DNA from: Blattabacterium cuenoti
Lineage (GTDB): Bacteria > Bacteroidota > Bacteroidia > Flavobacteriales > Blattabacteriaceae
Assembly: GCF_014251755.1 (NCBI RefSeq)
Contig: NZ_CP059200.1
Span: 446,746-510,745, forward strand
DNA length: 64,000 nucleotides
Direction: 5' to 3'
In this document: positions 29,866 through 40,336 of the stretch, one piece after another
Layout of the letters: every line of letters starts with the position of its first letter
Numbering within the stretch: position 1 is the first letter of the stretch
The notes under the pieces: model-generated
What the model was told of the DNA's origin: nothing
The model's input: only the letters and a program-made list of their open reading frames with translations
The model's database searches: none
Made by a program: the position numbers and the translations under genes

Positions 29866-32433
29866 ATGAATAAAAATAAAACCTTTGATTGCAAAAAAAA
29901 AGAAGAAACTCCACTAATTAAGCAATATAATGATATAAAAATTAAATATCCAGATACAATTTTATTATTTCAAGTTGGAGATTTTTACGAAACTTTTGGA
30001 GAAGATGCCATTAAATGTTCTCAAACATTAAATATAGTCTTAACCAAACGATCTCATATACATTTAGCAGGTTTTCCTTACCATTCTTTGAATACATATT
30101 TACCAAAATTGATACGTTCAGGATTTCGTGTCGCAATTTGTAATCAATTAGAAGAACCAAAAAAAGGAAAAAGTATAGTCAAAAGAGGAGTCACAGAACT
30201 TGTAACTCCAGGAATATCCATAGATGAAAATATCATCAAACCAAAATCAAATAATTTTTTAGCTTCTATTCATATAGGAAAAAATCAAAATTTTGGATTG
30301 AGTTTTTTAGATATTTCTACTGGTGAATTTTTTGTTACAGAAGAAACAAAAGATAATGCTTTACAATATATAAAATATTTTCATCCTAGCGAAATTCTTT
30401 TTCAAAAAAAGGAAAAAAAATTTTTTGATCAATTGTTAAAAGGAAAATATTATACTTTTTTGATGGAAGATTGGATGTTTGATTATTCATTTGCATATGA
30501 AAAATTAACATCTCACTTTAAAATTAATTCTTTAAAAGGATTTGGGATTAATGATTTAAAATTAGGAATTATTTCTTGTGGGGTTATTTTATCTTATTTA
30601 CACAATACATTACATTTTAATATAAAACATATTTCTAATATACAAAGAATCAAAAAGGAAGAATCTATGTGGATAGACGATTTTACTTTTCGTAATTTAG
30701 AAATATTTCATCCTTTGAATAAAGAAGGAGTTTCTTTAATAAAGATACTAGATTATACCATGACGCCCATGGGGGGAAGGTTATTAAAAAATTGGATTCT
30801 TTTTCCTTTGAAAAATTTATTTTATATAAAAACACGTCATCAAATAGTACAAGAATTATGCGATCATAATGTAATACGTACTTTTATAAAAACAAAACTA
30901 AAAAATGTTTATGATATAGAAAGAATAATATCTAAAATAGCCATTGGAAAGATAACTCCACGTGAAATGTATACGTTATATAGGTCATTAATTTCCATAG
31001 AAAATATACAAAAAAAATTTTTATCTCAAGAATCTAAAATTTTTATAAATATTGGAAACTCTTTTCAAGATTGTAATTTTATATGTAAAAAAATCGCTAG
31101 TACAATACAAAAAGATCCTCCACATCAAATTGAAAAAGGAAAAGGAAATGTTATAATTAAAGGTTTTTCTAAAACATTAGATGAAATTCGTGTAATGTAT
31201 TTTTCTCAAAAAGAATATTTAGAAAAACTCTGTTCCATAGAACAGGTAAAAACAGGAATTAATAATTTAAAAATTGGGCATAATAATATTTTTGGATATT
31301 TTTTTGAAGTTAAAATTTCTAAAAAAAATAAGGTCCCATCTCATTGGATACAAAAACAAACATTGAAAAATTCTATTCGATATATTACTGAAGAGTTAAA
31401 AAATTATGAATTAAAAATTTTTAATGCAGAACAAAAAATATTTTTTCTGGAAAAAGAGATATTTAGTAATCTTATCAATCAAATATTAGAAAAAATAAAA
31501 CCCTTACAAAAAAATTCAAAAATAATTGCAAAACTAGATGTTTTATGCTCTTTTTCTAATTTAGCATTAGAAAATAATTATGTAAAACCGAAAGTAAATG
31601 ATTCCTTAAAAATATCAATAATAAAAGGAAGACATCCAGTTATTGAAAGACAATTCATTGATAAAACTTCATACATCCCTAATGATATTATTTTAAATAA
31701 ATTAAATCAACAAATATTAATCATAACAGGTCCCAATATGTCAGGAAAATCTGCCATTTTGCGTCAAACGGCTATTATTATATTGATGTCTCATATTGGA
31801 AGTTTCGTTCCTGCTAAATATGCAGAAATAGGATTAATAGACAAAATATTTAGTAGAGTTGGAGCATCCGATAACATTTCTTTAGGAGAATCTACTTTTA
31901 TGGTAGAAATGAACGAAACAGCAAATATACTAAATAATCTTTCCAAAAGAAGTTTTCTCATTTTAGACGAAATAGGAAGAGGAACAAGTACTTATGATGG
32001 AATTTCAATAGCAAAATCCATCATAGAATTTTTACATGAAAAAAACTTACGTCCTCTAACCTTATTTGCCACACATTATCATGAATTAAATGAAATGAGT
32101 TTCTTTTTTCAAAGAATAAAAAACTATCATGTATCTGTAAAAAAAACAAATGATAATATTATTTTTATGCGGAAACTAATATCTGGAGGAAGTAAACATA
32201 GTTTTGGAATTTATGTAGCTAAAATATCAGGAATGCCCATAGAAATCATTGAAAAAGCAAAAAAAATATTAAACACATTAAAATCAAAAAAAAATCAAAC
32301 AAAAATTAATAAAAAAAAAGTTTTTTATTTATTAAAAAAAATAATTTATTCTTTAAAAACAATTAACAATGTTGATTCTTTGAAAGATGTATTTCTCAAA
32401 ATTCACGAGATTAAAAATTTATTAGATTATTAA
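29866..32433 (+). CDS. mutS: DNA mismatch repair protein MutS
   Basis: Recognises base mismatches. 855 residues, full length. The Phe-x-Glu mismatch probe is in GDFYETFGEDA near residue 42; connector, lever and clamp domains follow; the ATPase has Walker A GPNMSGKSA, the DNxxxGEST-type signature (SDNISLGESTF), Walker B LDEIGRGTSTYDG and the ATHYHEL switch His. It is divergent from ileS with a 52-bp gap and followed by two tRNA genes. Whether mutL exists is not visible here. Confidence 0.97.
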   Translation: MNKNKTFDCKKKEETPLIKQYNDIKIKYPDTILLFQVGDFYETFGEDAIKCSQTLNIVLTKRSHIHLAGFPYHSLNTYLPKLIRSGFRVAICNQLEEPKKGKSIVKRGVTELVTPGISIDENIIKPKSNNFLASIHIGKNQNFGLSFLDISTGEFFVTEETKDNALQYIKYFHPSEILFQKKEKKFFDQLLKGKYYTFLMEDWMFDYSFAYEKLTSHFKINSLKGFGINDLKLGIISCGVILSYLHNTLHFNIKHISNIQRIKKEESMWIDDFTFRNLEIFHPLNKEGVSLIKILDYTMTPMGGRLLKNWILFPLKNLFYIKTRHQIVQELCDHNVIRTFIKTKLKNVYDIERIISKIAIGKITPREMYTLYRSLISIENIQKKFLSQESKIFINIGNSFQDCNFICKKIASTIQKDPPHQIEKGKGNVIIKGFSKTLDEIRVMYFSQKEYLEKLCSIEQVKTGINNLKIGHNNIFGYFFEVKISKKNKVPSHWIQKQTLKNSIRYITEELKNYELKIFNAEQKIFFLEKEIFSNLINQILEKIKPLQKNSKIIAKLDVLCSFSNLALENNYVKPKVNDSLKISIIKGRHPVIERQFIDKTSYIPNDIILNKLNQQILIITGPNMSGKSAILRQTAIIILMSHIGSFVPAKYAEIGLIDKIFSRVGASDNISLGESTFMVEMNETANILNNLSKRSFLILDEIGRGTSTYDGISIAKSIIEFLHEKNLRPLTLFATHYHELNEMSFFFQRIKNYHVSVKKTNDNIIFMRKLISGGSKHSFGIYVAKISGMPIEIIEKAKKILNTLKSKKNQTKINKKKVFYLLKKIIYSLKTINNVDSLKDVFLKIHEIKNLLDY

Positions 32434-32483
32434 AATTTGCTATATATATAAAAGTGTATTTAAATTGGTCATTCAAAATCAAC

Positions 32484-32556
<73 letters not shown>

Positions 32557-32572
32557 TTTCATTAAAAAAAAA

Positions 32573-32657
32573 GCCCGGGTGGTGGAATTGGTAGACACAC
32601 AGGACTTAAAATCCTGTGATCATTGTGATCGTACGGGTTCAAATCCCGTTCCGGGTA
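32573..32657 (+). tRNA. tRNA-Leu (anticodon UAA)
   Basis: Class II tRNA: anticodon stem AGGA.../TCCT with loop CTTAAAA, long variable arm (TGATCATTGTGATCG), T-loop GTTCAAATC. The first acceptor pair is G-U. Ends 4 bp before the guaB stop (convergent). Confidence 0.95.
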
Positions 32658-32661
32658 TTTT

Positions 32662-34128
32662 TTATTGACTATAATTAAAATAATTAGGGGACTCTTTAGT
32701 AATATTTACACTGTGTGGATGGTTTTCTTTTAATCCTGAGTTAGTAATTCTTACAAATTTACCTGTTTCCATAAGCTCTGTAATAGAGGAAACACCACAA
32801 TATCCCATTCCGGAACGCAATCCTCCACAAATTTGATAAATTACATCTTTCATTTTTCCTTTGTAGGGGACTATAGCTTCTATTCCTTCCGGAACAGATT
32901 TTTCATTAAATTGAAAATAGCGATCTTTACTTCCTCTTTTCATAGCTATTAATGATCCCATTCCTACATAAGTTTTAAACTTTCTTCCTTGAAAAATTAC
33001 TTCTTCTCCTGGAGCTTCATCTGTTCCAGCAAATAAACTTCCAATCATAACAGAACTAGCTCCAGAAGCAATCGCTTTAACCACATCTCCTGAATATCTA
33101 ATTCCTCCATCAGAAATAACGCTAACATTTCTTTTTTTAGCATATTCATATACATCATTAATGGCTGTGATTTGTGGCATCCCTACTCCAGCTATGACTC
33201 TTGTTGTACAGATAGATCCAGACCCAATTCCTACTTTTAAAACGGAAGCCCCAGCATTTATCAAATCTTTAGCTCCTTCCATTGTCACTACATTTCCTGT
33301 TAATAATGTTATTTTTGGAAAAGAATTTCTGATTAATTTTATGGTTTTTAATACTTTAGATGAATGACCATGTGCCGAATCTATAGCTATAATATCTACT
33401 CCTATTTTTACCAATGATTCTACTCTTTCTATGGTTTTTTTATCTGTTCCAACAGCTGCACCTACACGTAAACGACCTCTAGAATCTTTACAAGCATTAG
33501 GATATTCAATCAAATTATCAATATCTCTAATTGTGATTAATCCTACTAACTTATGAAAATCATCTACAATAGGCAATTTTTCTATTCTTTCTTTCAATAA
33601 AATATCTTTAGCTTTTTCTAAAGTTATATTTTTTTTGGATGTAATTAACTTTTCTTTTGTCATTACTTCTTCAACTAAAGAATCTAAATCTGTACGATAT
33701 TTTATATCTCTCCTGGTGATAATTCCTACTAATGAATAATCTTTTTCTATAACAGGTAATCCAGAAATTTTAAATTTTTTCATAAGATATTGTGCATATC
33801 TTAATGTTGAATTTCTAGAAAGAGTAATAGGATCATCTATCATTCCACTTTCACTTCTTTTGACTCTGTAAACCTCTTCTGATTGATTTTCTATATTCAT
33901 ATTTTTATGAATAATTCCGATTCCTCCTTCTCTAGCTATAGAGATAGCTAAAGAAGATTCTGTTACTGTATCCATAGCCGCACTTAATATAGGAATGTTC
34001 ATAGTAATATCAAGTGTCAGAGATGTTTTAAGAGAAACTTCCGATGGAAGAATTGAAGAATAAGAAGGAACAAGCAAAACATCATCAAAAGTAAGAGCCT
34101 CTTTTAAAATCTTTTTATTTAAAGACAT
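32662..34128 (-). CDS. guaB: Inosine-5'-monophosphate dehydrogenase
   Basis: Oxidises IMP to XMP with NAD, the committed step to GTP. 488 residues: N-terminal barrel segment ([20 protein letters not shown]), two CBS domains in the middle (about 95-210), then the catalytic loop [20 protein letters not shown] with the active-site Cys, the [20 protein letters not shown] phosphate-binding block and the flap. No truncation is seen. It points away from the lipoprotein gene across a 195-bp divergent spacer. Confidence 0.97.
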   Translation of the reverse strand: MSLNKKILKEALTFDDVLLVPSYSSILPSEVSLKTSLTLDITMNIPILSAAMDTVTESSLAISIAREGGIGIIHKNMNIENQSEEVYRVKRSESGMIDDPITLSRNSTLRYAQYLMKKFKISGLPVIEKDYSLVGIITRRDIKYRTDLDSLVEEVMTKEKLITSKKNITLEKAKDILLKERIEKLPIVDDFHKLVGLITIRDIDNLIEYPNACKDSRGRLRVGAAVGTDKKTIERVESLVKIGVDIIAIDSAHGHSSKVLKTIKLIRNSFPKITLLTGNVVTMEGAKDLINAGASVLKVGIGSGSICTTRVIAGVGMPQITAINDVYEYAKKRNVSVISDGGIRYSGDVVKAIASGASSVMIGSLFAGTDEAPGEEVIFQGRKFKTYVGMGSLIAMKRGSKDRYFQFNEKSVPEGIEAIVPYKGKMKDVIYQICGGLRSGMGYCGVSSITELMETGKFVRITNSGLKENHPHSVNITKESPNYFNYSQ

Positions 34129-34177
34129 AATTTTATTTTAATAATATATAATTTTATTTGTTATATCTTAACGGATA

Positions 34178-34205
34178 CATAATATTCTTATTTTCAAACT
34201 ACAAA
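34178..34205 (-). promoter_or_regulatory. Possible guaB promoter (Bacteroidota type)
   Basis: On the minus strand TTTG (34202-34205) is followed 17 bases later by TATTATG (34178-34184), about 50 bp before the guaB ATG. The arrangement resembles the Bacteroidota -33 TTTG and -7 TA-rich elements, but AT-rich DNA gives many chance matches. Confidence 0.25.
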
Positions 34206-34323
34206 AAAAGAAAATCTAGTTATATTTTATTTAAAAAAAAAATACAGATAATGATCTATTTTTTCATTCCAATTTTTTATATAAATTTGTCCAGAATATG
34301 TAATAACTGAAATACTATCGATT

Positions 34324-34599
34324 ATGATGAAAAAATTAAGAATTACAGTCACCACAATCTTGTTAGCAATATTTTTGTTTACTATTAGTTGCAACAACAA
34401 AAATAAAAATGAAAGCAATTCCCCTACAACAGAAGAGGAAAAAACAGCTAATAATAATGAAAATCAAACAGATAACACTAACAACACCAATACCCCTCCT
34501 ACAACGAGTGAGGATTCCTCAAAAAACACTAATGAGGAAAATAATAACAATACATCTGAAAAAGAAAAAGGAACACCTGAGGAAAACGATAAAAAATAA
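34324..34599 (+). CDS. Small low-complexity lipoprotein of unknown function
   Basis: A 91-residue product. Residues 1-23 are a lipoprotein signal peptide: Met-Met-Lys-Lys-Leu-Arg, a hydrophobic core and TISC as the lipobox, with Cys23 as the lipidation site. The remaining 68 residues consist almost only of Asn, Thr, Glu, Lys, Ser, Asp and Pro, with no hydrophobic residue of note, so the mature part should be an unstructured polar tail fixed to the membrane. No family is recognised. The frame is supported by the intact signal and by a following strong hairpin. The coding bases are visibly less AT-rich than the neighbours (AAC and ACC codons). The start could be the first or second ATG. Confidence 0.72.
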   Translation: MMKKLRITVTTILLAIFLFTISCNNKNKNESNSPTTEEEKTANNNENQTDNTNNTNTPPTTSEDSSKNTNEENNNNTSEKEKGTPEENDKK

Positions 34600-34608
34600 T
34601 AAAAAAGT

Positions 34609-34646
34609 AGAAGTAAAAAAAGTGTAAACACACTTTTTTTACTTCT
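34609..34646. terminator. Perfect 17-bp hairpin between convergent lipoprotein and rplS genes
   Basis: Arms 34609-34625 and 34630-34646 are perfectly complementary with an AAAC loop. Each arm holds a run of seven A or T flanked by mixed bases. It starts 9 bp after the lipoprotein stop and its last base is the first base of the rplS stop on the other strand. It is well placed to end both transcripts. Confidence 0.75.
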
Positions 34647-34990
34647 CAGCTTTTGACTCTTGCCTTTTTACCTTTTAGAGTCCTAAAATAATAAATCTTT
34701 GATCTTCTCACTTTACCTTTTTTATTCACCTCTATTTTCCGTATATTAGGTTGATGGAAAATAAATATACGTTCTATTCCTATTCCTGCACTTATTTTAC
34801 GAAGAGTGAATGATTTTGTTAATCCTTTACCTTGTTTTTTGATTACCACTCCTTTAAAAGATTGAATTCTGTTTTTTTCTCCTTCTTTAATTTCGAAAAA
34901 AACAGTGATTGTATCTCCTGAATGAAACAATGGAAAATGATTTTTAGATAAAAATTGATTTTCCGTATATTTTATAATATTTTGAAACAT
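34646..34990 (-). CDS. rplS: 50S ribosomal protein L19
   Basis: Protein at the 30S-50S interface. 114 residues with FHSGDTITVFFEIKEGEKNRIQSFKGVVIKKQG and the FTLRKISAGIGIERIFIFHQPNIRKIEV block typical of L19. The C-terminus is lysine-rich and ends beside the terminator hairpin. Confidence 0.96.
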   Translation of the reverse strand: MFQNIIKYTENQFLSKNHFPLFHSGDTITVFFEIKEGEKNRIQSFKGVVIKKQGKGLTKSFTLRKISAGIGIERIFIFHQPNIRKIEVNKKGKVRRSKIYYFRTLKGKKARVKS

Positions 34991-35004
34991 GATTTGATTA
35001 TTTA

Positions 35005-36408
35005 TTATAATTCTTTTATTTCATATCTAATTTTTTTAGATAGAAAATCAGCTCTTTTTTTTGAAGGACTTTCTGTATGTATTCTAATAATATTTTCAGT
35101 ATTTGATTTCCTGATATGTATCCATTCATTAGATTTGAAATAAATTTTAATTCCATCACTAAAATCCATTTTTTTTCCTTTATATCTTTTTTTTATTGTT
35201 TTTAATAATATTTCCATCCGTTTATATCGTTCATGAGAATGAAAGAAAAATCGAATTTTTTTTTTAGACATAAAATAATTGGAATATCTTTTTTTTAATT
35301 TAGATAATGGAATATTATCTAGTTTAGATACTTGAGTTAAAAATAATGCAATTCCAATCAATGCATCTCTTCCATAACGGAATTTAGGATAAATAATTCC
35401 TCCATTTCCTTCTCCTCCAATAACAGCATGAACTTCTTTCATTTTTTTTACAACATGGATTTCTCCGACAGGAGTTGAATAATAAGGAACACCTTTTTTG
35501 ATAGAAAGATCTTTCAATGCATGAGAAGATGATAAAGTAGAAACGATAGGTCCTAATTGATTTTCCAATATATAATCTGCTATGGATACTAAAGTATATT
35601 CTTCTCCAAAAAAATCTCCGTTTTCGCAAATAAACACAACACGGTCTACATCAGGATCTACGGATATTCCTAAATTTGCTTTTAAATCCGGTACTTTTTT
35701 ACAGATTTCTCTTAAGTTTTTTTCAATAGGCTCAGGATTATGAACAAAATCTCCATGAGGATCACAATACATTTTAACAACATGAACCCCTAAAGATTTT
35801 AACAAAATAGGAACGGCTATTCCTCCTGTAGAATTAATTCCATCTATCACAATTTTTAATTGAGCTTTTTGAATAATTTTTTTATCTATAATAGATAATG
35901 AAAGAATCTTTTCTATATGTTTATGAATATAATTTTCTTTATAAAAAAGATGACCTAATTTTTTATATGAAGAAAAATTAAAATATTTTTTTTCTGCTAT
36001 ATATAACATTTTTTCAAAATCTTTTTCAGATAAAAATTCTCCATAAGAATTAAACATTTTTAATCCATTCCAATTTTTAGGATTATGACTTGCCGTTAAC
36101 ATGACTCCTCCATCAGCTTTTTCATTCATCACAGCAATACCAACAGTAGGAGTTGTAGATAACCCTATGTTTATTACATCTACTCCAAGACTTTGAAAAG
36201 TAATTATTAAAAATTTTTGAAATAAAATAGAAGAAACTCTTCCATCCCTACCCAATATTAAAACAAATTTTTTTTTATTTTTATGTTTTTTTTTCATCCA
36301 AAAAACATATCCTGCAGCAAATTGAATGAGATCTATGGGAGAAAAACCTTTTCCAACTTTTCCTCCCAATGTTCCTCTTATTCCAGATGAAGATTTTACA
36401 AGTGTCAA
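35005..36408 (-). CDS. glmM: Phosphoglucosamine mutase / phosphohexomutase
   Basis: Alpha-D-phosphohexomutase of 467 residues. In cell wall synthesis GlmM turns glucosamine-6-P into glucosamine-1-P. The phosphoserine loop is TASHNPKNWNG, the metal loop SVDPDVDRVVF and the sugar loop GGEGNGGII; the C-terminal phosphate-binding domain is present. The Bacteroidota GlmM/ManB families are close, so the precise substrate is inferred. murA later in the window uses the same pathway's product. Confidence 0.86.
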   Translation of the reverse strand: MTLVKSSSGIRGTLGGKVGKGFSPIDLIQFAAGYVFWMKKKHKNKKKFVLILGRDGRVSSILFQKFLIITFQSLGVDVINIGLSTTPTVGIAVMNEKADGGVMLTASHNPKNWNGLKMFNSYGEFLSEKDFEKMLYIAEKKYFNFSSYKKLGHLFYKENYIHKHIEKILSLSIIDKKIIQKAQLKIVIDGINSTGGIAVPILLKSLGVHVVKMYCDPHGDFVHNPEPIEKNLREICKKVPDLKANLGISVDPDVDRVVFICENGDFFGEEYTLVSIADYILENQLGPIVSTLSSSHALKDLSIKKGVPYYSTPVGEIHVVKKMKEVHAVIGGEGNGGIIYPKFRYGRDALIGIALFLTQVSKLDNIPLSKLKKRYSNYFMSKKKIRFFFHSHERYKRMEILLKTIKKRYKGKKMDFSDGIKIYFKSNEWIHIRKSNTENIIRIHTESPSKKRADFLSKKIRYEIKEL

Positions 36409-36462
36409 AAATAATTGAATTTTTTTATTACAAACAAAAATACAAAAATTAAATTGTTTGAA

Positions 36463-37689
36463 TTATTCAAATTCTATCACTTTTATGGGATGGGTTTTTT
36501 TAATAAAAAATAAAGAAGGAAAAAATATTGTTATAAAACAAATAAAAACAATAGATAAATTGATAATGATCAAATGGAAAATATTAATGAAAATAGGAAC
36601 AAAATCAACAAAATATTGTGTTTTGTTTAATGAGATTAAATGAAATTTTTTTTGCAATACCAATAAAGTGATTCCAATGCTATTTCCTATAATTAATGAA
36701 GGGATCAATATTTGTACGATATAAAACAAAAATATTTTATGTATGACTTGATTTTTAGCTCCTAAAGTTTTTAAAATACCTATCGTTCTAATTCTTTCTA
36801 AAAGAAGAATCAGAATAAATACAATCATATTAATAGTCACAGATGTAAATATAATCAGACTAATAACAACAATATTTACATCAAAAATATTTATCCATTT
36901 GATGAGATCATGATTACTTTTAATATTTTGAACTAAAAATTCTTTAGGTTTTTTCTTAAAAATTTCTTTTTTTAGATTCTCATAAGAAACAAAAATTTCC
37001 AATTTTTCTACTAAATTTTTTTTCCATCCGTAAATTTTCTGAATAGATTTTATATTTCCAATAATATATACATCATCAAATTCTGGTATTCCAGTTTCAT
37101 ATAAACCAGAAATTATAAATGTTTTTTCAAAAAAAATAGGATTTCTTTTTTTATCAAAAGATAAAAAATCTATTTTAATATTTGATCCAACATTTAATCC
37201 TAATGATAAGGATACTTTTTTAGATACAAGAACATTTTGATTACATAAAAAATTTTTTGAAAAAACATTTTTTGTTATTAAAAAATTTTGAAAAAAAGCA
37301 GGATTATAATCTTCATATAATCCTTTAAATATATATCTGTCTATTTTTTTATTGGTAGAAATAATCACATTTTTTTCAGAAATTCCATGAATTTGTTTAA
37401 CTAAATCAGATTTGAAAAACTTTTTCAATAAACAATTTTTTTTTATTCTATAAAAAAAAGGAGAATTTGTTTTTGAATTTTCCTTATGAATAAGAATCTG
37501 TCCTCTAACATTTAATAGTTTATCTTTTATAATTTCTTTAAATCCAAATCCTATAGAAAAAGTTAAAAAAGATATAATCAAACCGAAAATTATTGTTGTT
37601 TGTGTTATGATAACTATTGTTCTAAGAGTTTGATTTTTTCTACAATCCTCCCAAACCGTCTTTTGGGAAAAAAACCATTCAAAATTCAA
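36463..37689 (-). CDS. FtsX/LolE-type ABC transporter permease
   Basis: Inner-membrane permease of 408 residues with the FtsX layout: one N-terminal membrane segment (about 24-50), a large periplasmic domain, then three membrane segments in the last 150 residues, the first of which is followed by LLERIRTIGILKTLGAKNQ, a conserved FtsX-family coupling motif. The likely role is lipoprotein release toward the outer membrane (LolC/E) or similar. No ATPase partner is adjacent. It lies between dnaB and glmM. Confidence 0.85.
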   Translation of the reverse strand: MNFEWFFSQKTVWEDCRKNQTLRTIVIITQTTIIFGLIISFLTFSIGFGFKEIIKDKLLNVRGQILIHKENSKTNSPFFYRIKKNCLLKKFFKSDLVKQIHGISEKNVIISTNKKIDRYIFKGLYEDYNPAFFQNFLITKNVFSKNFLCNQNVLVSKKVSLSLGLNVGSNIKIDFLSFDKKRNPIFFEKTFIISGLYETGIPEFDDVYIIGNIKSIQKIYGWKKNLVEKLEIFVSYENLKKEIFKKKPKEFLVQNIKSNHDLIKWINIFDVNIVVISLIIFTSVTINMIVFILILLLERIRTIGILKTLGAKNQVIHKIFLFYIVQILIPSLIIGNSIGITLLVLQKKFHLISLNKTQYFVDFVPIFINIFHLIIINLSIVFICFITIFFPSLFFIKKTHPIKVIEFE

Positions 37690-37704
37690 TTTTATTTTTT
37701 AATT

Positions 37705-39276
37705 CTAAATTTCTTTTTTCAAAGAATTTTCATCGTTAAAATCTATTTCATTATTAAAATTAGATTCTGATAACGTATGATCTTCAAAATCATCATAAGA
37801 AGAAGACATAAAAAAATCTTTTTGATCAATAACATTTTTTTTGTAATCTTCTTCCCAAACTAATGAAACATGTTTTTTTTCTTCTAAGTTTACAAATTGA
37901 GCTTGATCACTTATAAATTTTAAACGAAATTTATCTAATCCTCCATTTCTATGTTTAGCAATTATAATTTCTGCTTGACCTATACAGGAATCATTATTTT
38001 CATCCGAATCCCAAATTTTAAATCCATAATATTCAGGTCTGTAAATAAACAAAACTATATCTGCATCTTGTTCAATCGCTCCTGATTCCCGTAAATCAGA
38101 TAATACAGGACGTTTATTTCCTCCTCTTGTTTCTACTGCTCGAGAGAGTTGAGATAAAGCTATTATTGGAATGTCCAGTTCTTTCGCTATAGATTTCAGA
38201 CTTCTAGAAATAACCGATATTTCTTGCTCTCTATTTTGTAATTTAGAACCATGATCATGTATACCCATCAATTGCATATAATCTATGAAGATTAATTTAA
38301 TTCCATGTTGAGATATCAAACGACGACATTTTGCACGTAAACTAAATATAGATAAAGAAGGAGTATCATCTATAAATAAAGGAACATTTTTTAAATTTTT
38401 TGTCTTATGTAACAATCGTTTCCAATCTAATTGAGATAAATTTGCTTTTTTAATTTTTTCTGAAGAAATGCCAGTTTCTGAAGAGATCAACCTTGTAATT
38501 AATTGAATTGAAGACATTTCTAATGAAAAAATTATAATTGGAATTTTTTGGTTTACAACTATATTCTTAACCATAGATAACATAAAAGTGGTTTTACCCA
38601 TTCCAGGTCTGGAAGCTAATATGATTAAGTCAGAATTCTGCCATCCAGAAGTAATATAATCCAGTTTATGAAATCCAGAAGGAATTCCACTTAATCCTTC
38701 TTTTTCTGTTTTTTTAATTTTTTCAATAGCTTTTTGTATAAGACATTGAGTGGTTTCATATTTTTTTTCTATTAAATATTTTTGATGAATTTCAAAAAGT
38801 TTTGATTCTGCATGATCTAAAAGATCAAAAACATCTGTACTTTCCTCATAACATTTTTGTATAATATGAGAAGATATACTGATTAATTTTCTTAGAATAA
38901 ATTTTTGTACTACTATACGGCTATGATACTCTATATGTGCAGAAGAAATAACTTTTTGTGTTAATTCAATTAAATATAATTCTCCTCCTACTGATTCCAA
39001 TTTTCCGATTTTTCTAAGTTCATTTAAAACAGTGTATATATCTATAGGTTTAGAATTATGATATAATTTTTGTATTGCAAAAAATATTTCTTGATGTTCC
39101 TTCTTATAAAAAATTTCAGGAAAAAGTATATCAATAACTTCATCTAATCCTTTTTTATCAATCATAATAGCTCCTATTATGGCTTCTTCTAAATCTAATG
39201 CTTGAGGAGGAATTTTTCCACCTTTTAAGTTTTTGAAACGAAATTGATTGGTTTCTTCCTGTATAATATTACTCAT
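37705..39276 (-). CDS. dnaB: Replicative DNA helicase DnaB
   Basis: Hexameric helicase at the replication fork. 523 residues: N-terminal DnaG-interacting domain (PPQALDLEEAIIGAIMID), linker, then the RecA-like domain with Walker A SRPGMGKTTF, FSLEMSS, Walker B IFIDYMQLM and ISRSLKSIAKELDIPIIALSQLSR. The last 60 residues are an acidic, low-complexity tail. The stop is 15 bp before the permease start. Confidence 0.96.
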   Translation of the reverse strand: MSNIIQEETNQFRFKNLKGGKIPPQALDLEEAIIGAIMIDKKGLDEVIDILFPEIFYKKEHQEIFFAIQKLYHNSKPIDIYTVLNELRKIGKLESVGGELYLIELTQKVISSAHIEYHSRIVVQKFILRKLISISSHIIQKCYEESTDVFDLLDHAESKLFEIHQKYLIEKKYETTQCLIQKAIEKIKKTEKEGLSGIPSGFHKLDYITSGWQNSDLIILASRPGMGKTTFMLSMVKNIVVNQKIPIIIFSLEMSSIQLITRLISSETGISSEKIKKANLSQLDWKRLLHKTKNLKNVPLFIDDTPSLSIFSLRAKCRRLISQHGIKLIFIDYMQLMGIHDHGSKLQNREQEISVISRSLKSIAKELDIPIIALSQLSRAVETRGGNKRPVLSDLRESGAIEQDADIVLFIYRPEYYGFKIWDSDENNDSCIGQAEIIIAKHRNGGLDKFRLKFISDQAQFVNLEEKKHVSLVWEEDYKKNVIDQKDFFMSSSYDDFEDHTLSESNFNNEIDFNDENSLKKEI

Positions 39277-39363
39277 AAAATCATTTTAAAAAAATAAACA
39301 TAATAAGAATGAAGTTAATCTAAAATAGATGATCGGTATAAATAAATAATAAATCATAAAACG

Positions 39364-40320
39364 TTATTCATCGAAAAAACCAATAGAAATATACTTATTT
39401 TTTCTTTGCTTAAGAAGAAATTCTATATTAATTTTAGATAATTGCTTATAATGTTCAACAATTTGTTTTTTGACAAGTTTATAAGCTTTTTTAGGACAAA
39501 AATGAGCTCCACCTAAAGGTTCTTTTATGACATTATCTATAAGATTTAATTTATGCATATTTTCTGCTGTTAATTTCAATGCTTCTGCTGATTTTTCTTT
39601 ATGATCTCGACTTCCCCAAAGTATGGTAGAACAACTTTCCGGAGAAATTACAGAAAACCAAGAATTCTCCATCATGGAAACCTTATCTCCTATTCCAATA
39701 CCCAAAGCTCCTCCACTAGCACCCTCTCCTATAATTAAAACAATAATGGGAACTTTTAAACACATCATTTCATAAATATTTTTACCTATGGCTTCTCCTT
39801 GCCCCCTTTCTTCTGCTTCAACTCCAGGAAAAGCTCCTGGTGTATCAATAAAAGTAATAACAGGTTTTTCAAATTTTTCTGCTAATTTCATAAGACGCAA
39901 AGCTTTTCTATATCCTTCTGGATTAGGCATTCCAAATCTTCTATACTGTCTATCCTTAGTATTCTTTCCTTTTTGAGTTCCAATTAGCATAAAAGTATGA
40001 TCCTCTATTTTTCCAAATCCTCCTACTATAGCCTTATCATCACCAAAATGACGATCTCCATGTAATTCAATAAAAGAATCTTCTTTTGTTATGGAATGTA
40101 TATAATCTAAAGTATAAGGTCTATTTGGATGTCTAGATAATTGTACTCTTTGCCAAGGTGTAAGATTACTGTGTAATTTTTTAATAGTTTTTTCCAATTT
40201 TAATTGCAATTGATTGCAAATTTCTTTCATATTGATCCCACTTTTTTTTTCTATTAGTACACAATTCACATATTGATCCTGAATTTCTTGGATCGGTTTT
40301 TCAAAATCTAAATATTCCAT
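39364..40320 (-). CDS. accA: Acetyl-CoA carboxylase carboxyltransferase subunit alpha
   Basis: Transfers carboxyl from biotin to acetyl-CoA for fatty acid synthesis, with AccD. 318 residues from the ATG at 40320 ([14 protein letters not shown]); an upstream extension to 40365 is open but not homologous. Signatures: [64 protein letters not shown] and [12 protein letters not shown]. It is separated from sdhB by 16 bp. Confidence 0.96.
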   Translation of the reverse strand: MEYLDFEKPIQEIQDQYVNCVLIEKKSGINMKEICNQLQLKLEKTIKKLHSNLTPWQRVQLSRHPNRPYTLDYIHSITKEDSFIELHGDRHFGDDKAIVGGFGKIEDHTFMLIGTQKGKNTKDRQYRRFGMPNPEGYRKALRLMKLAEKFEKPVITFIDTPGAFPGVEAEERGQGEAIGKNIYEMMCLKVPIIVLIIGEGASGGALGIGIGDKVSMMENSWFSVISPESCSTILWGSRDHKEKSAEALKLTAENMHKLNLIDNVIKEPLGGAHFCPKKAYKLVKKQIVEHYKQLSKINIEFLLKQRKNKYISIGFFDE

Positions 40321-40336
40321 ATTTAAACAAAAAAAA

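Noticed and set aside
34227-34418. Minus-strand 63-codon hydrophobic frame opposite the lipoprotein start
   Set aside because: It is the reverse of the signal peptide and spacer, with poor codon support; likely a shadow.
34409-34627. Second plus-strand frame inside the lipoprotein gene, lysine-rich
   Set aside because: It overlaps the signal-peptide-bearing frame out of phase and extends into the terminator hairpin; no start signal or homology.
35384-35629. 81-codon arginine-rich frame inside glmM
   Set aside because: Out-of-frame shadow of a strongly conserved gene.
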